64,000 nt of DNA, taken from Sesamum alatum (lineage: Eukaryota > Streptophyta > Magnoliopsida > Lamiales > Pedaliaceae). Below the pieces are notes generated by a model, which saw only the letters and a program-made list of their open reading frames with translations, was not told the DNA's origin and did not search any database. Shown piece by piece: positions 31,227 through 42,244 of the stretch (position 1 is the stretch's first letter; each line of letters opens with the position of its first letter). The stretch covers positions 1 to 64,000 of the forward strand of contig JACGWO010000007.1 in NCBI GenBank assembly GCA_034509735.1. The letters are read 5' to 3'. Made by a program: the position numbers and the translations under genes.

Positions 31227-33299
31227 CTATCTACTTGTCCACTTCCTTCTCCCAGTTGGACCTTGGTTTTTGATATCTGAATCCGTAGTAGCTTGTGGAA
31301 TAAGTGTGTTTCTTTCACTCCGCATTGATTTATTTGCAGGTACATTCTTCAGATTTGGTGAAGGAAACTTAAACCTTTCATCAACTCCCCTGTTTGATTT
31401 CACTTCACCAATCAGCCATTGCTGAAGGAGACAACACAGAATAAACATAAAATAAGATGCTGATTCTAAGGAAAAAGAAGCAGATATGTCTGGTTTATTT
31501 ATGCTTCAAGATTAATTAAAAACTTAATGTTGTTCAATCTAATATGAGCTGCAAACATTATCAGAAAACATGAAATGAGTCATGGTTCATGAGCAGGTTA
31601 TTGTCAAGTTTGGACTGTCTGGAATTTCTAACAGATCTGGCAACAATGAGTTCAAGGTACAAGCAGAAGCCTGAAAACAAAAAGAACGTGTGACTCTTCT
31701 CTTTCCAAGTTTTCCAGCTTGCTTTCTAAGACAATGGATGTAATATGCGATGATACTAAAGAAAGTTGGAAGGTGCTGCAAGCTGCAGAAGAGGGAGACC
31801 TCTATCCTTATCCTTGCCCCTTTTAGGCCAGTAAGATAGTTACCTTGTGTGACTGTCTGCTTCCATCTGCAGTTACTTTACTCCGTCCTGACCTTCCTAC
31901 TTTAACTCTTGCTTGCTAGAGAAGGGAGAAAAACAAAATGAAAACAAACTATTATATACCCCTTTCCATATGTCTTGATGCAGAAGTTTTATAAGGATGT
32001 CACTTGCCATCAACTTGCAATAATCCTTCCATTGTTTCTCGTCTAACTCGTAGTTAAAGAAGTCCGACATGTTCGCACCAGGGTTTCTCCACAATTTCCC
32101 TCCAAAGTTATCAATGTTTATGTCAAATATTGTCCTGATAATAGCATGAAACTTTACTTCTTGATGAGACATTGTTTCAAATGAAAATTTACGCTAATCA
32201 TTGACTGAGCTTGTTATTAGCAAGGAGTGTACTTGTTTGGGGGAAGCATAAATCTTAAGTTGCCAACAAAACCACAGCCGGAACGGCTTCTAATCTCTGA
32301 CAGTGCTGGTGTGGTCGTAATAGGCGTGCATCTAGTTTCACCAGATGTTTTGGGCATTCCGTTCGGCATGGAGAAATTACACTGCCAAGCCAAAAAGATG
32401 CAGGAAACTATAATTAACTTTTTCCCATGAACATGACAGAACGTTTTAAAATTTACACAAGTAGTCTCATTTGCGATAGATGAGTTAAGTAGACTGCAAG
32501 GTGCTCATAAGTGAACAAATCTTTCCTTGGCCTCAAATATAACTTGCTAGAGAACCTGCGTTCTCCACGAAATCTCCAAGCAACATGCCAACAGGAGTAT
32601 TAAATTGCAGTTTAGCTGATAAGTTTCAATCATCCGGGTCGTGAAACACACATAATATATATACATGCAGATTTAACTATGCAACGAAATGAAGCATACA
32701 AAATGAGAACAGACCTTGAACCATAGCGATGGTTTCCAACCAGAATTGCGTAATTCTTTTCCGTTATTGATTGTTGAAACACTGGTTGGCACAGCATCAT
32801 TCTCATTCAAAATTGTCCTTGAAAGATCAAATGATTTCTTTCCTTCTTTTGCCTTACTCAAAGCTACTACGTCAACACCATCAACACCATGCCCTAGCAC
32901 TTTATCAAAAAATGTATCAGCTACCAACAGCGGAATGATTGGTTGGTTCTGATCATCACCCTTTTCATGTTTGGAGCCTCCTTCATTGTAACTTGTGAGG
33001 GCCTTCATCTTTTTCAACCCAAAGTGCTCCGCAGAATAATCATACTTGGGTTCAGACGTTGAGATTTCATTAGTAAAAGATGATAATGTTTTGTTGGGTT
33101 GGCGTTGGGCCATTGCTACTTTATCATTTATGGTGCTTTCAGTTTTATGATACTCAACGCTGGGTAGTTGTTGATGATGGTAATGGTGGGAGAAGGGATT
33201 TTCGTGAAGAGAGGTGTCGACCAAGTCAGACGTCCAGTTCTTGAGAATTTCTGAACACAGCTCACCCAACTCTTCTTCTTCTTTTTCTTCTACTTCCAT
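31227..33299 (-). CDS. Fip1-motif protein (mRNA 3'-end processing), five exons
   Basis: Proposed exons in transcription order: 33299-32715, 32381-32233, 32134-31960, 31915-31844, 31421-31227. All junctions are GT-AG and phases agree, giving about 391 residues. Fip1 proteins bridge poly(A) polymerase to the cleavage and polyadenylation specificity factor in the nucleus. The signature is in exon 3: KLWRNPGANMSDFFNYELDE then QWKDYC, preceded by NKTIFDINIDNFGG across the exon 2/3 junction. The N-terminal exon is acidic at first (MEVEEKEEEELGEL) and otherwise low in known domains. The tail is basic, ending GRRKWTSR. It is much shorter than the large plant FIPS5/FIP1 proteins and lacks their long RS/RD-rich tails, so it may be a short paralogue. 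ATG 33299 was chosen over an upstream in-frame ATG because the acidic start is Fip1-like. Confidence 0.7.
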
Positions 33300-33858
33300 T
33301 AAGAAACAACACTTGAACAACGCAGTTGGGTTTTGAATAAAGTTTCTTTTTTCTTGGAGGAAAAGAGATTTTAAGTGGTACTTGTACAAATTAACTTAAA
33401 AGGACATTCACGCACATTTTGCCTTTCCCCCTAAAAGACAACCAAAATTCGTTTCTTCAACAAAACAATTATTCTTTTCCAGCTGTCGACTGCAATTATC
33501 AATGTCAAGTGCAGTACTAAATGTCCTAACCTATAAACAATCCTCTCCCCCCAAAGAAAAAACGGCTGGAGAAAAAAACAATGAAAAAAAAAAAAGTCAA
33601 AGGTCCAAATTCATGCAATTGTGAAAAACCAATATTCATATCAACGTACCAAGTAGTGCAAAGAATAATCATCTTCTTTCACTATGTCAATGAATTTACC
33701 GAGTGTACAAGATGGATGTCGCTGACTATGTGCTCTCCAGAACCAAAAACATAGGGAGGAGTATCTCATAACGAAGAGGTGAAACCTCTGAAATATTTCT
33801 ATCTGCATGACTATAAATTTCAAACAATATAGATGACTAGCAAACGCAGAAGGTATCT

Positions 33859-36510
33859 CTATCTGCCCAATGGTTCTAGCTGAACCTCCATTCTTTCTGA
33901 AGATTGTGATTCTTTGTCTGCCATCACCCGGCTTGGGTTGAGGAGGTCAACATCCTCCTCCTCGCCATTACCCAATACCCAATTGCTTCTTCCAAGTATC
34001 CTGACCCGCCTTTTTTTCAGCTCTCGATACTCCAAATACATTACACTTAAAGCACCAATCAACAACCAAACTATCAGAGCCCAACTAAGGCCATGAACAT
34101 TTTCATCTCCATACCTCTCTCCCAAATGTTTCATCCCACTGATAAGAGCAGCAACTCCAACAACTATAGCAGATCTCCCAATTATAATGTGAGTATACTC
34201 CCATACAAGTCTCTTTTTAGAAGCCTCCTCCCCGTTAGCAGGCTTCTTAGGTCTTATGTAAGCATTCACTGGTTGTGCAACTGCCAGCAATATCGCCAGC
34301 ATTCCAAACTTAACGTGCACTGAGTCAAAAGTAAGACCCCTGAGTTCAGCAACAGCAAACAGGAAACCAAGGAAAACAATAGCTAACCCTGAGTATTGCA
34401 GGTAAACATGAATCCGGAACCAACTGTCATCTTTCACATGCTTCAAGTATCTAGCTGCCAGAATTCCACCCGGAAGCAGAATACCCCAAGCAAGAAACAT
34501 CATAAACCCATGTACACCTAAAACAGGTCGTAAGTCCTCCTCTGCTTCTGCAGAACCACGCATTAGCAACACACTCATAGGCCTCTTGCTTGTTACGAAA
34601 TGCATGTTTCTCACACTTAAATGGTCATCTGACCATTGAGCACCCATAGCCCAGATAACTTTCAAAGGAGTTGAAGGATCAACAATGTTGTTGCATTCTG
34701 GCCTTCCATCCCGCGCACAAGATGGATTTAGAGGACGAGTGAACTCCAGTGTGATGATCCCATTTTCAGATTTGCATCTCACATATGTCAAATTCTCCTT
34801 TGTTGGATGCACATTTGAAGAATCCCTTCCATCAATCCAATAGGTATTCACCCTGCCTTTACCGCTGTCATCAACCCAACCAACATAAGCATAGCTGTTC
34901 ACCATCCCACGACCAAACCCAATTGCCAGATAACCACTTTTTTTCTCACCCCTAGCTGCAATAGATATTGAGTTCTCCGATAGTGTCCAGAAAAGCATAA
35001 CTTGCTGATCATCCAATGAGACACTGTTATTATACATATCTGGCAAGCCTCCATCAACCACTTGAACTTTCCAGCCCATCTTTGGTACGTAAAGAGAATG
35101 ATAGTAAACAAGATCTGGTGTGTTTCTATCAGGTGCCCAGACCATATCCGTAGGACTCGCTTGTACACCTTCTGCTTCTGGACCCCCAAAATATATAGTC
35201 TCTGACATGTTTCTCAAAGTTGCATTCCCACCAATTGGATCAGATGTAACATATAACGCCACATCATGTCCAGCCTGTATAGAAAACTTCACTGGCACAC
35301 CCCTCTCTACCCTCAGAATAGGAGCTTCCTTCTTGTTAATATAAAGAACTTTAGAAGGATTCGGCGGATTCGGGTAATGCAATGCTGGACCAGTTGATAT
35401 AACAAGCGGCTCCTTTTTATCTGCAATGACAAGATCTTGATCCTCCTTATCTTGAGCATCCAGTGGTCCTAAACAATCATTGACATGCTCGGAAATGTTA
35501 AGCCTCAATTGACCATAAGTCCCGCCATGATTTTGAGGAAGATAGAAAGGACGTAGACTATCAGGAGGCTTAATCAGCCCTATTGCCCATATCACAATCA
35601 TGTTCCCCCTAGGATCCACTTTCAGATCATACTTGCTATCGTTAGACTGCAATGGTCTCCTATACCTAATGAACGATACGCCGTCCTTCCTGTGCCCATA
35701 AACCAACCTTGTATTGTTCACCGCCCCATTGGTATTGGTAGCATTATACATAGTATCTGGACAAACCCCCTGAACAGACCCATCCTCATTGATCATGCAC
35801 TCACTAGTCTTAGTTATATAGTAATCATCTGCAAATGGTATTCCGCCCTCCTTAAACCCAGTAATGGCCACATCACCACCTACCATCAAAGAACCAGTAG
35901 CATTGGGGTTTGCCCACCCAAAAGCCATATAATTCTGAATTCCAATTGCAGCTTCCAAACCAATATCAATGACATCATCCCCCTCCTTAAAACTCCACCT
36001 AATCCTATAATTATCAGAGAGCACTTTACAATTTTCAAACATGGTCGACTGCTCATTGTTTGAAAGATTGAGTCCATCGTTTGCAGAGAAATTCGTCAAC
36101 AAAATGTGGCCAAAATCAGAGGCGGTGGGGATATCCCAAACTGCAAGAACTTTAATTTGATCCCAGGTTACATTTTTGCGCAAATGAACAACAAAGGTGT
36201 CATTTTTATAAGTTTGATTGAGGCTAGAATCGGAAATGATGAAACCGTTGGTGAGATTTTGGAAATCAACCGCAGAGGCACCCCACCAGTTGACGTCGGA
36301 GCCGGAGAGCATGTCAAATTGGGAAACCCGAAAAGAACAATCATCAATGACAGAGAAGAGACCGCGCAGCTGGTGCTGCACCATGGTGAAGTGTGAGGTG
36401 AAGTTGAGAAGAGACGTATTGGTCCGGGAGCAACCCAAACCCGGATCGGAATAGGAGAAATGGATCAAAAACATAAAAAAGCCCAAAAGGAAGAGCGAGG
36501 AGGGGGCCAT
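33859..36510 (-). CDS. Cytochrome b561, DM13 and DOMON domain protein (At5g54830-like)
   Basis: A single exon of 883 residues. A signal peptide (MAPSSLFLLGFFMFLIHFSY) leads into an N-glycosylation-rich ectodomain. In order: DM13-like region (~35-140), first DOMON (~165-300, with YMAFGWANPNATGSLMVGGD), a linker, second DOMON-like region (~500-640, with GYLAIGFGRGMVNSYAYVGW), then a cytochrome b561 domain (~665-850) with five or six transmembrane helices. Its four likely haem-ligand histidines lie in VHGF, RIHVYLQ, VHVKFG and YTHIIIG. The family transfers electrons across membranes, probably from ascorbate. Architecture and length agree with Arabidopsis At5g54830. The start is the first ATG and gives a good signal peptide. 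Confidence 0.93.
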   Translation of the reverse strand: MAPSSLFLLGFFMFLIHFSYSDPGLGCSRTNTSLLNFTSHFTMVQHQLRGLFSVIDDCSFRVSQFDMLSGSDVNWWGASAVDFQNLTNGFIISDSSLNQTYKNDTFVVHLRKNVTWDQIKVLAVWDIPTASDFGHILLTNFSANDGLNLSNNEQSTMFENCKVLSDNYRIRWSFKEGDDVIDIGLEAAIGIQNYMAFGWANPNATGSLMVGGDVAITGFKEGGIPFADDYYITKTSECMINEDGSVQGVCPDTMYNATNTNGAVNNTRLVYGHRKDGVSFIRYRRPLQSNDSKYDLKVDPRGNMIVIWAIGLIKPPDSLRPFYLPQNHGGTYGQLRLNISEHVNDCLGPLDAQDKEDQDLVIADKKEPLVISTGPALHYPNPPNPSKVLYINKKEAPILRVERGVPVKFSIQAGHDVALYVTSDPIGGNATLRNMSETIYFGGPEAEGVQASPTDMVWAPDRNTPDLVYYHSLYVPKMGWKVQVVDGGLPDMYNNSVSLDDQQVMLFWTLSENSISIAARGEKKSGYLAIGFGRGMVNSYAYVGWVDDSGKGRVNTYWIDGRDSSNVHPTKENLTYVRCKSENGIITLEFTRPLNPSCARDGRPECNNIVDPSTPLKVIWAMGAQWSDDHLSVRNMHFVTSKRPMSVLLMRGSAEAEEDLRPVLGVHGFMMFLAWGILLPGGILAARYLKHVKDDSWFRIHVYLQYSGLAIVFLGFLFAVAELRGLTFDSVHVKFGMLAILLAVAQPVNAYIRPKKPANGEEASKKRLVWEYTHIIIGRSAIVVGVAALISGMKHLGERYGDENVHGLSWALIVWLLIGALSVMYLEYRELKKRRVRILGRSNWVLGNGEEEDVDLLNPSRVMADKESQSSERMEVQLEPLGR

Positions 36511-36800
36511 GGCGAGAGATCGAGGATGACGGATCTGGTTATTTTATGAAGGGATCCGATATGCAGATGTCTGTGATTGATTCGATATATCTAAAGTGTG
36601 TGTATATATATATATATATATTTACATGTACAAAAGGGGCTAAATGCATATACCCATGGATGTAAGACTGCAGGGGGGGAAGAGAGAGAGAGAGAGGAAG
36701 AAGAAGGAGAAAGACCAACCTGGAGTAAATGACAGAGAGTCGGATTGCAAGTTTGGCCAAAAGGAGAAGAAGCAGCTGCTAGTGCTAGGGGTTTTCGAGA
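36511..36800 (-). other. Leader/promoter region of the DOMON-b561 gene with microsatellites
   Basis: Just upstream of the start (minus strand) lie a (TA)n run at 36603-36620 and a GA/CT-rich tract at 36676-36716. Both are common in plant leaders and core promoters. No uORF of note was recognised. Confidence 0.4.
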
Positions 36801-38001
36801 TCAGCAGCTTCTAACTTCCTTTTTTCTCTTTTCTTTTCTTTTTTTTTTCTTTTTTTTCAGCTTGTAACTTGTTAAACCTTTTTATGCTATGTTTGAACTT
36901 GCGTTTTGGTGAAGAAAAAAAAAAAAAAACGTTTAGCATGATGAATATTGATATGGGTTTGCATTTTATCTAGCTAAGAGACCAAAACCCCCCTTTTGAA
37001 CAAATTATTAAAATATTTAATTCATCTACGTATTTTCTCTTATATTGATCCCACTCCAATAGTATCATGTTTTATACTAATTGTTTGGTTTATTCTTTTA
37101 TTGATGGAAATCAGTTATTAATTGATTTAAGCAAATCTCTCCATCAATGAATTCATTATTCAACATCATCTCACGTTATCATTCAAATGTCAATATTCAA
37201 TCCTCCCATCTTATATATGCACTATTAATCTAATTTACCTCTTCTTTTTTATAATCGGAGTAAAATACCATATTACGTCAAATGATCTAACTGACAATCC
37301 TAAGATAACTTGGAGGACAAACTTTCAAAAAATATATTATCACTCTAATACTTAAATTAGTTTTGATCCTGATCTAAACAAAAATATATTGAAAATGCCT
37401 ATAATCTTATTATCTCTACTCTCTCGAGTTTTAAAAAATTGATGCTCTATGAATCATCACTCTTATTATGCTTTGTTCAACCTTATTTATTTATGCATGA
37501 GGCCATAATCGCGTTCCTACTATTTCTTGACCATGTTCTTTTAGTACAAGAAAATCTCGACGATTAAATCTTACATGATCTAAGATCAGATAGCTCAAAC
37601 AAGTTAAACTGTAGTTAATCTCATGTTCACTATCAAATTAAATATTAGTTAAACTTATTACTAGTCAAAAGCACATGGTTTGCACACAATTCATATTATC
37701 TCAATTATTTTTTGTATTATGGCAATAAAATAAAATTTATAGTTAATTTTTTTACTAAAACGTAATATGTGGTTCAAAAATAAAAATATATCATTTATAC
37801 GAAGTGCATAACATATAGTTAAATGAATGAATAATATTTTTATTCCATTTTCATTATTATATTTTTGTAATATATATCTTTTTTAGTATGAATATATGTC
37901 AATTCATATAAGTAAATTTAGACCGAGGCAATTATATAGTACATAATTCACAATGACTTAGATTGATAAATAAAAAATATATAGTGATTGGTTTGTTTAT
38001 A
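36801..38001. other. AT-rich intergenic DNA
   Basis: No gene or clear element seen apart from poly(T/A) runs. The last nine bases (37993-38001) are the target duplication of the next MITE. Confidence 0.6.
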
Positions 38002-38501
38002 GGGTTAATTACACTTAGACTCCCTTTGAAAATGCATAATTACACTTTCCCCCAAAGAAGTTTTGAAATTACACTTACACCCCCTCCAAAAATTCTTTGT
38101 TTACACCTTGACCCCCATTCGTTAAAGTTTGGATGAAAAATGTTCACGCCAACAAAAATAATTACAAAATTTTTCAATTTTTCCCATTATTTAACATTTT
38201 CATGTATATTTTTGTACTTATAAGAGGATAAGTGTAATATATACATATAGAGTGAGGCCAATATTATTATATTTTTTCCTTATAAGTACAAAATTATTAT
38301 ACAAGAATGTTAAGCGAAAGGTAAAATTGAAAATTTATGTAATTATTTTTGTTGAAATGAACATTTTTCCTCAAAACTGTAATGAATGGAGTTCAGGTGT
38401 AAACAAAGAATTTTCAAAGGGGGTGTAAGTGTAATTTCAAAACTTCTTTGGGGGAAAGTGTAATTATGCATTTTCAGAGGGGGTCTAAGTGTAATTAACT
38501 C
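38002..38501. mobile_element. Mutator-type MITE, 500 bp, long terminal inverted repeats
   Basis: The outer ~175 bases on each side are inverted copies (GGGTTAATTACACTTAGAC at the left, its complement with one change at the right). The element is flanked by a perfect 9 bp direct repeat TTGTTTATA at 37993-38001 and 38502-38510, the size made by Mutator-like transposases. No coding capacity. The transcript would fold into a long hairpin and could feed small RNA. Confidence 0.85.
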
Positions 38502-38510
38502 TTGTTTATA

Positions 38511-41428
38511 TTGAAAAGTAAAGCAAACAATAAATTAAAACTATGCCCAACATATACTTTACATCATAAAAATATATTGACGTAGAGTAAAAGTATTATT
38601 TAATTTTTTAAACTAGTGCATATTAATTATAGTTTAATGCTCGGTTCCAGGCATTTTCTTCAATAAGGGTCTCATATTCTCTCAATTTATCTATACTATT
38701 AATTGAGTCGGAAAAGTCCGTAATAACTAACTTGTATTTTTTAATTGAGGGGGAGAAGCTCATAATAACTAACTTTGTTCGATAAAATGTATTTTGACCT
38801 AAATGCCATTAAAATTTGATATATATATATATATATATGCAATTCTTTCAACTATTCATAATAGTATTATATTTTCTATATTCATAGACAATCAAAACTA
38901 GAAAATAAAAGATAAACCATCAACATGTAATAAAAATTTATTTTAACAAATTGAATAAGTTTCTTTATGTAAGATACACAATATAATAATAAATATGCTT
39001 GTAATGTATGATGTATATACTTATCTAATATATACAACTTAAAAAATGATATTAAATTACTATACTTTTACATTTCTATAGTTGAAATGAAAAAACTGCC
39101 GTTTAAATTAATAAATATTTTAGATTTGCTTCACTTATGAAATGATATTTTTAGCTTATTTCATAATTGCACAAATTGAAAACAAATGAATAAAATTTAT
39201 TTCTATTTCCTTTTTTTTAATTCTTATACCAACTGTCACTAAAATTCTTTATAATATATTTATATGTAATGACTCTTCACTTTACTTAATTTTATTTCTC
39301 ATATTGGTGGAAAAAGATTGGAAACTGACGATTACTGTTTTATGGAATTAATTGAAATGAAATAAGCATAAGAATTATTGACTAATTTTATTTAAATTAG
39401 GGTCCAATTACAAATTTACATGTATACATATTAGATTACTTATTATTGAAAAATTATGCAGTAGAGTCCTAATAGATTATGTAACCAGTACATTAAATAT
39501 TCCATTAAATATTTAGCTTTGAATAATATTATTATAATTTTAAATTAATATTATGAAGAGGATTAATTATAAAACCACTCATGAAATAAGTGATCTTATT
39601 CTGGGTCTATTTCTCATAAATAATTGAGTTAACTTGAACTTGTTTATTTAAAATTTCTTATTTTTTATTGAACTTTATTTTTATTGAATTTGTGATTATT
39701 CTAACCCATATGAAACACAATTTTAATCTTTTTAATTGGATTGGGCATATTTTGAAACAGAAAAATATATTTATTAGTCTTTTTCACTGTTTCCCACTTT
39801 TTAACTTTTTACTTCTTATGCCAAGTATATATCTGTAAATTAGTTATTTATAACATAATTTTTTAGTAATAGTCTCGTTATGAAAATTTTAGTTTATTCA
39901 TCATGTTGTCCAAAGATAGTCTAAAAAAAGTTATGAATTAGTTTGTAATGTTTGTGAAATGATTTAAAAGTGGAATAATAAGTATTAAAATATTTTAACT
40001 AATGTTATTTAATTAACATCCAAGCAAGAATTTGATGATATAATAATAATTACTTATTGAAATTTTTGTGTAAAAGAATACAAATGATCAAATTTCAATT
40101 TATTAATATTCAAGAGTTCAATTAATGGTCTAACTATATTATCAATAGGTATACATTATTTATTGCCACATAAAATTACATCTACTATGTAACTTTAATA
40201 AGATTATTTAGCCATCACAGAAAAATAAAAAACTAAAAAAATCTAAAATTACTCATATTTTTATAGTAATTTATTTAAAATTTAAATTGTATTCAATTAA
40301 TAATGTATAAATCATATACAATATAATCTGTTAGAACCTAATAAAATACTAATTAAATTACTTATTGATGCAAACAACTCAATAATTTATATTTTATATA
40401 AAGGTTATATATAAGCATTAAAAGAAACAGTAAGAAACCTAAAACATATCAAAGCATGCATTCACGAAAAATAATATATACATAGAAAATTTAAAAATAT
40501 AAGAGTAAGATGGCGTGGTCAGTCAAACAAATAATAGCAGCAGCATTTACCTTTGGAGGTTCCTTACCTTATTTACATGGTTTTTAAGTATTATAATTGC
40601 AGAATAAATTCCAGACTCACTAAATAAATACAAAATAAACGATCTTTCTTTCATGATGTGGTAAAGAATATGTTGATAAACAGATAAGTTGTAAATACTA
40701 TGACTTGAAAATTTGATGATATAAAAGGCTAATACAACAGATGAGAGAATTTGACAAAAAGGACATTTACATGAAGGCAGAAGAATATGAGTTACTAAAC
40801 ATATATATACACACCTCATTCCTAAACTGAAACTTTCACTTTTATGAGGAGCAGATGAACTCTGTCAAGTGTTGTAACCATCTAGTTCAAGCATAAAAAG
40901 CCTTATAATAATAGCCTTCATTTTTCACTTTCTTATCAATTGCAGAAGCCCTCCTGTTTGTTTGTTACAGTAAATCACAAGAACAACAAAAGCACACAAG
41001 AATAAATCCAACAGCACCATCCATCCCAATTTCCAAGCACCAAATCTGGAATCAACTAGAAAGCATAAATCAGATTACAAGTGAGTGTTATTTACACATG
41101 TGTCTATTGGGGGGCTCGTAATGCGTATTTATGTTTAGCATGCTTATAGTGATAGATGATCCACACAAACAACAAATCGAATTCAAAAGTAAAAAAGTAT
41201 CGTTGAGAAGAAGCATGGAGTTGTAATGACTGTTATTGGAACGCGTATGTGATATTTTACAATGCTCAAGCTACAACACCCTCCAGGGATTCAGTACCAC
41301 ACAAAGTTAAAAAGGGCAACCAAAGGAACTAACAAGCAACAATTTCTGAAACTGTAAAATCCACATGAGATTTCCATGCCTTACAAGTACTACAGCTAAT
41401 ACACACAAGTGTTTTTTCTTGTTATTTT
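38511..41428. other. AT-rich intergenic DNA and CAF1 3' UTR
   Basis: Nearly 3 kb with no supported gene. TCTATACTATTAATT at 38689 matches the word at 18525 and might be a Helitron 5' end. An (AT)n run is at 38820-38837. The last few hundred bases are probably the 3' UTR of the minus-strand deadenylase gene. Confidence 0.5.
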
Positions 41429-42244
41429 TCAAGATCCATTCTCAACGCCAAGACCATACAAAACACCAGCATACTTCTCCGTGGATCCATTGAAGAAGTT
41501 ATCTTTTAACTTCTTGAAAGCACAAGAGGTCAGTAAACTATCAGAACCTGCCTGATGACAGACGCCAATTCTCTCAACTTCTAAGAGTTCTGCCAGCTTA
41601 TTCAGTCCTCCATGAAGGCTATTGCAGAACTTCATCAAATGCTTGATATCATACACCATTGGGAAGTATATGTTCAGCAAACGGAAGAACCCTGCTGGAG
41701 TCTCGGGCAAACTTCTACAAGTCAATAACTTAAGCAGGTATCCAAAGTCGTAACCACTGTGAAATGTCACCCAACACATGCCATCATTCAAAACGATCCC
41801 GGAAGACATCAAGAGTTCCGCAAAGCGGCCAGCATCAATTCCCAGCTCATTATTCTTCTTAAAATCAATCCCAGATTGCCTCAATAATTCGATTGAATCA
41901 TTAGCAAATATGTCCTTGCTGACATTGAATTCACGGAAATTAAATTGCCAAATGCAGCAAGTATTAGTCCCACAAGTGGGTAAATTCCCATTTTCATCCG
42001 AAAATGTGAGACCCAACTGAATCAACTTCAACATGTCAACATTATCCTTCAAGGTTTGATAATTGTACTCATTGATATGATTAAAGTTGCCAACGGGGCG
42101 AAGAACCACACCCGGGAACTCAGTATCCATAGCAACGTAGGGATAATCATCGACTATATCACGAATCAGAGCAAATTCTTGTTCAAGGTTGTCATTCCAT
42201 ACCTCCCTAATCTGAATTTGGTCATTCTTTGGCAACTCAAACAT
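41429..42244 (-). CDS. CAF1: CCR4-associated factor 1 (CAF1/POP2) deadenylase
   Basis: An intronless gene of 271 residues, the usual length for plant CAF1. It removes poly(A) from mRNA in the cytoplasmic CCR4-NOT complex. DEDD-nuclease motifs are intact: Exo I MDTEFPG (Asp and Glu), the HSGYDFGYL motif with the second Asp, and Exo [15 protein letters not shown] with His and the last Asp. [14 protein letters not shown] and VLYGLGVE are family hallmarks. It begins [16 protein letters not shown], as in plant members near Arabidopsis CAF1-6/7, though the paralogue cannot be fixed here. The gene stands alone, followed by AT-rich DNA on its 3' side. Confidence 0.95.
   Translation of the reverse strand: MFELPKNDQIQIREVWNDNLEQEFALIRDIVDDYPYVAMDTEFPGVVLRPVGNFNHINEYNYQTLKDNVDMLKLIQLGLTFSDENGNLPTCGTNTCCIWQFNFREFNVSKDIFANDSIELLRQSGIDFKKNNELGIDAGRFAELLMSSGIVLNDGMCWVTFHSGYDFGYLLKLLTCRSLPETPAGFFRLLNIYFPMVYDIKHLMKFCNSLHGGLNKLAELLEVERIGVCHQAGSDSLLTSCAFKKLKDNFFNGSTEKYAGVLYGLGVENGS

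Noticed and set aside
31587..31670. Possible cassette exon in the Fip1-motif gene with an in-frame stop (poison exon)
   Set aside because: The acceptor at 31671 is good and the stop is in frame, but no convincing donor follows and exon 4 joins the last exon in phase without it.
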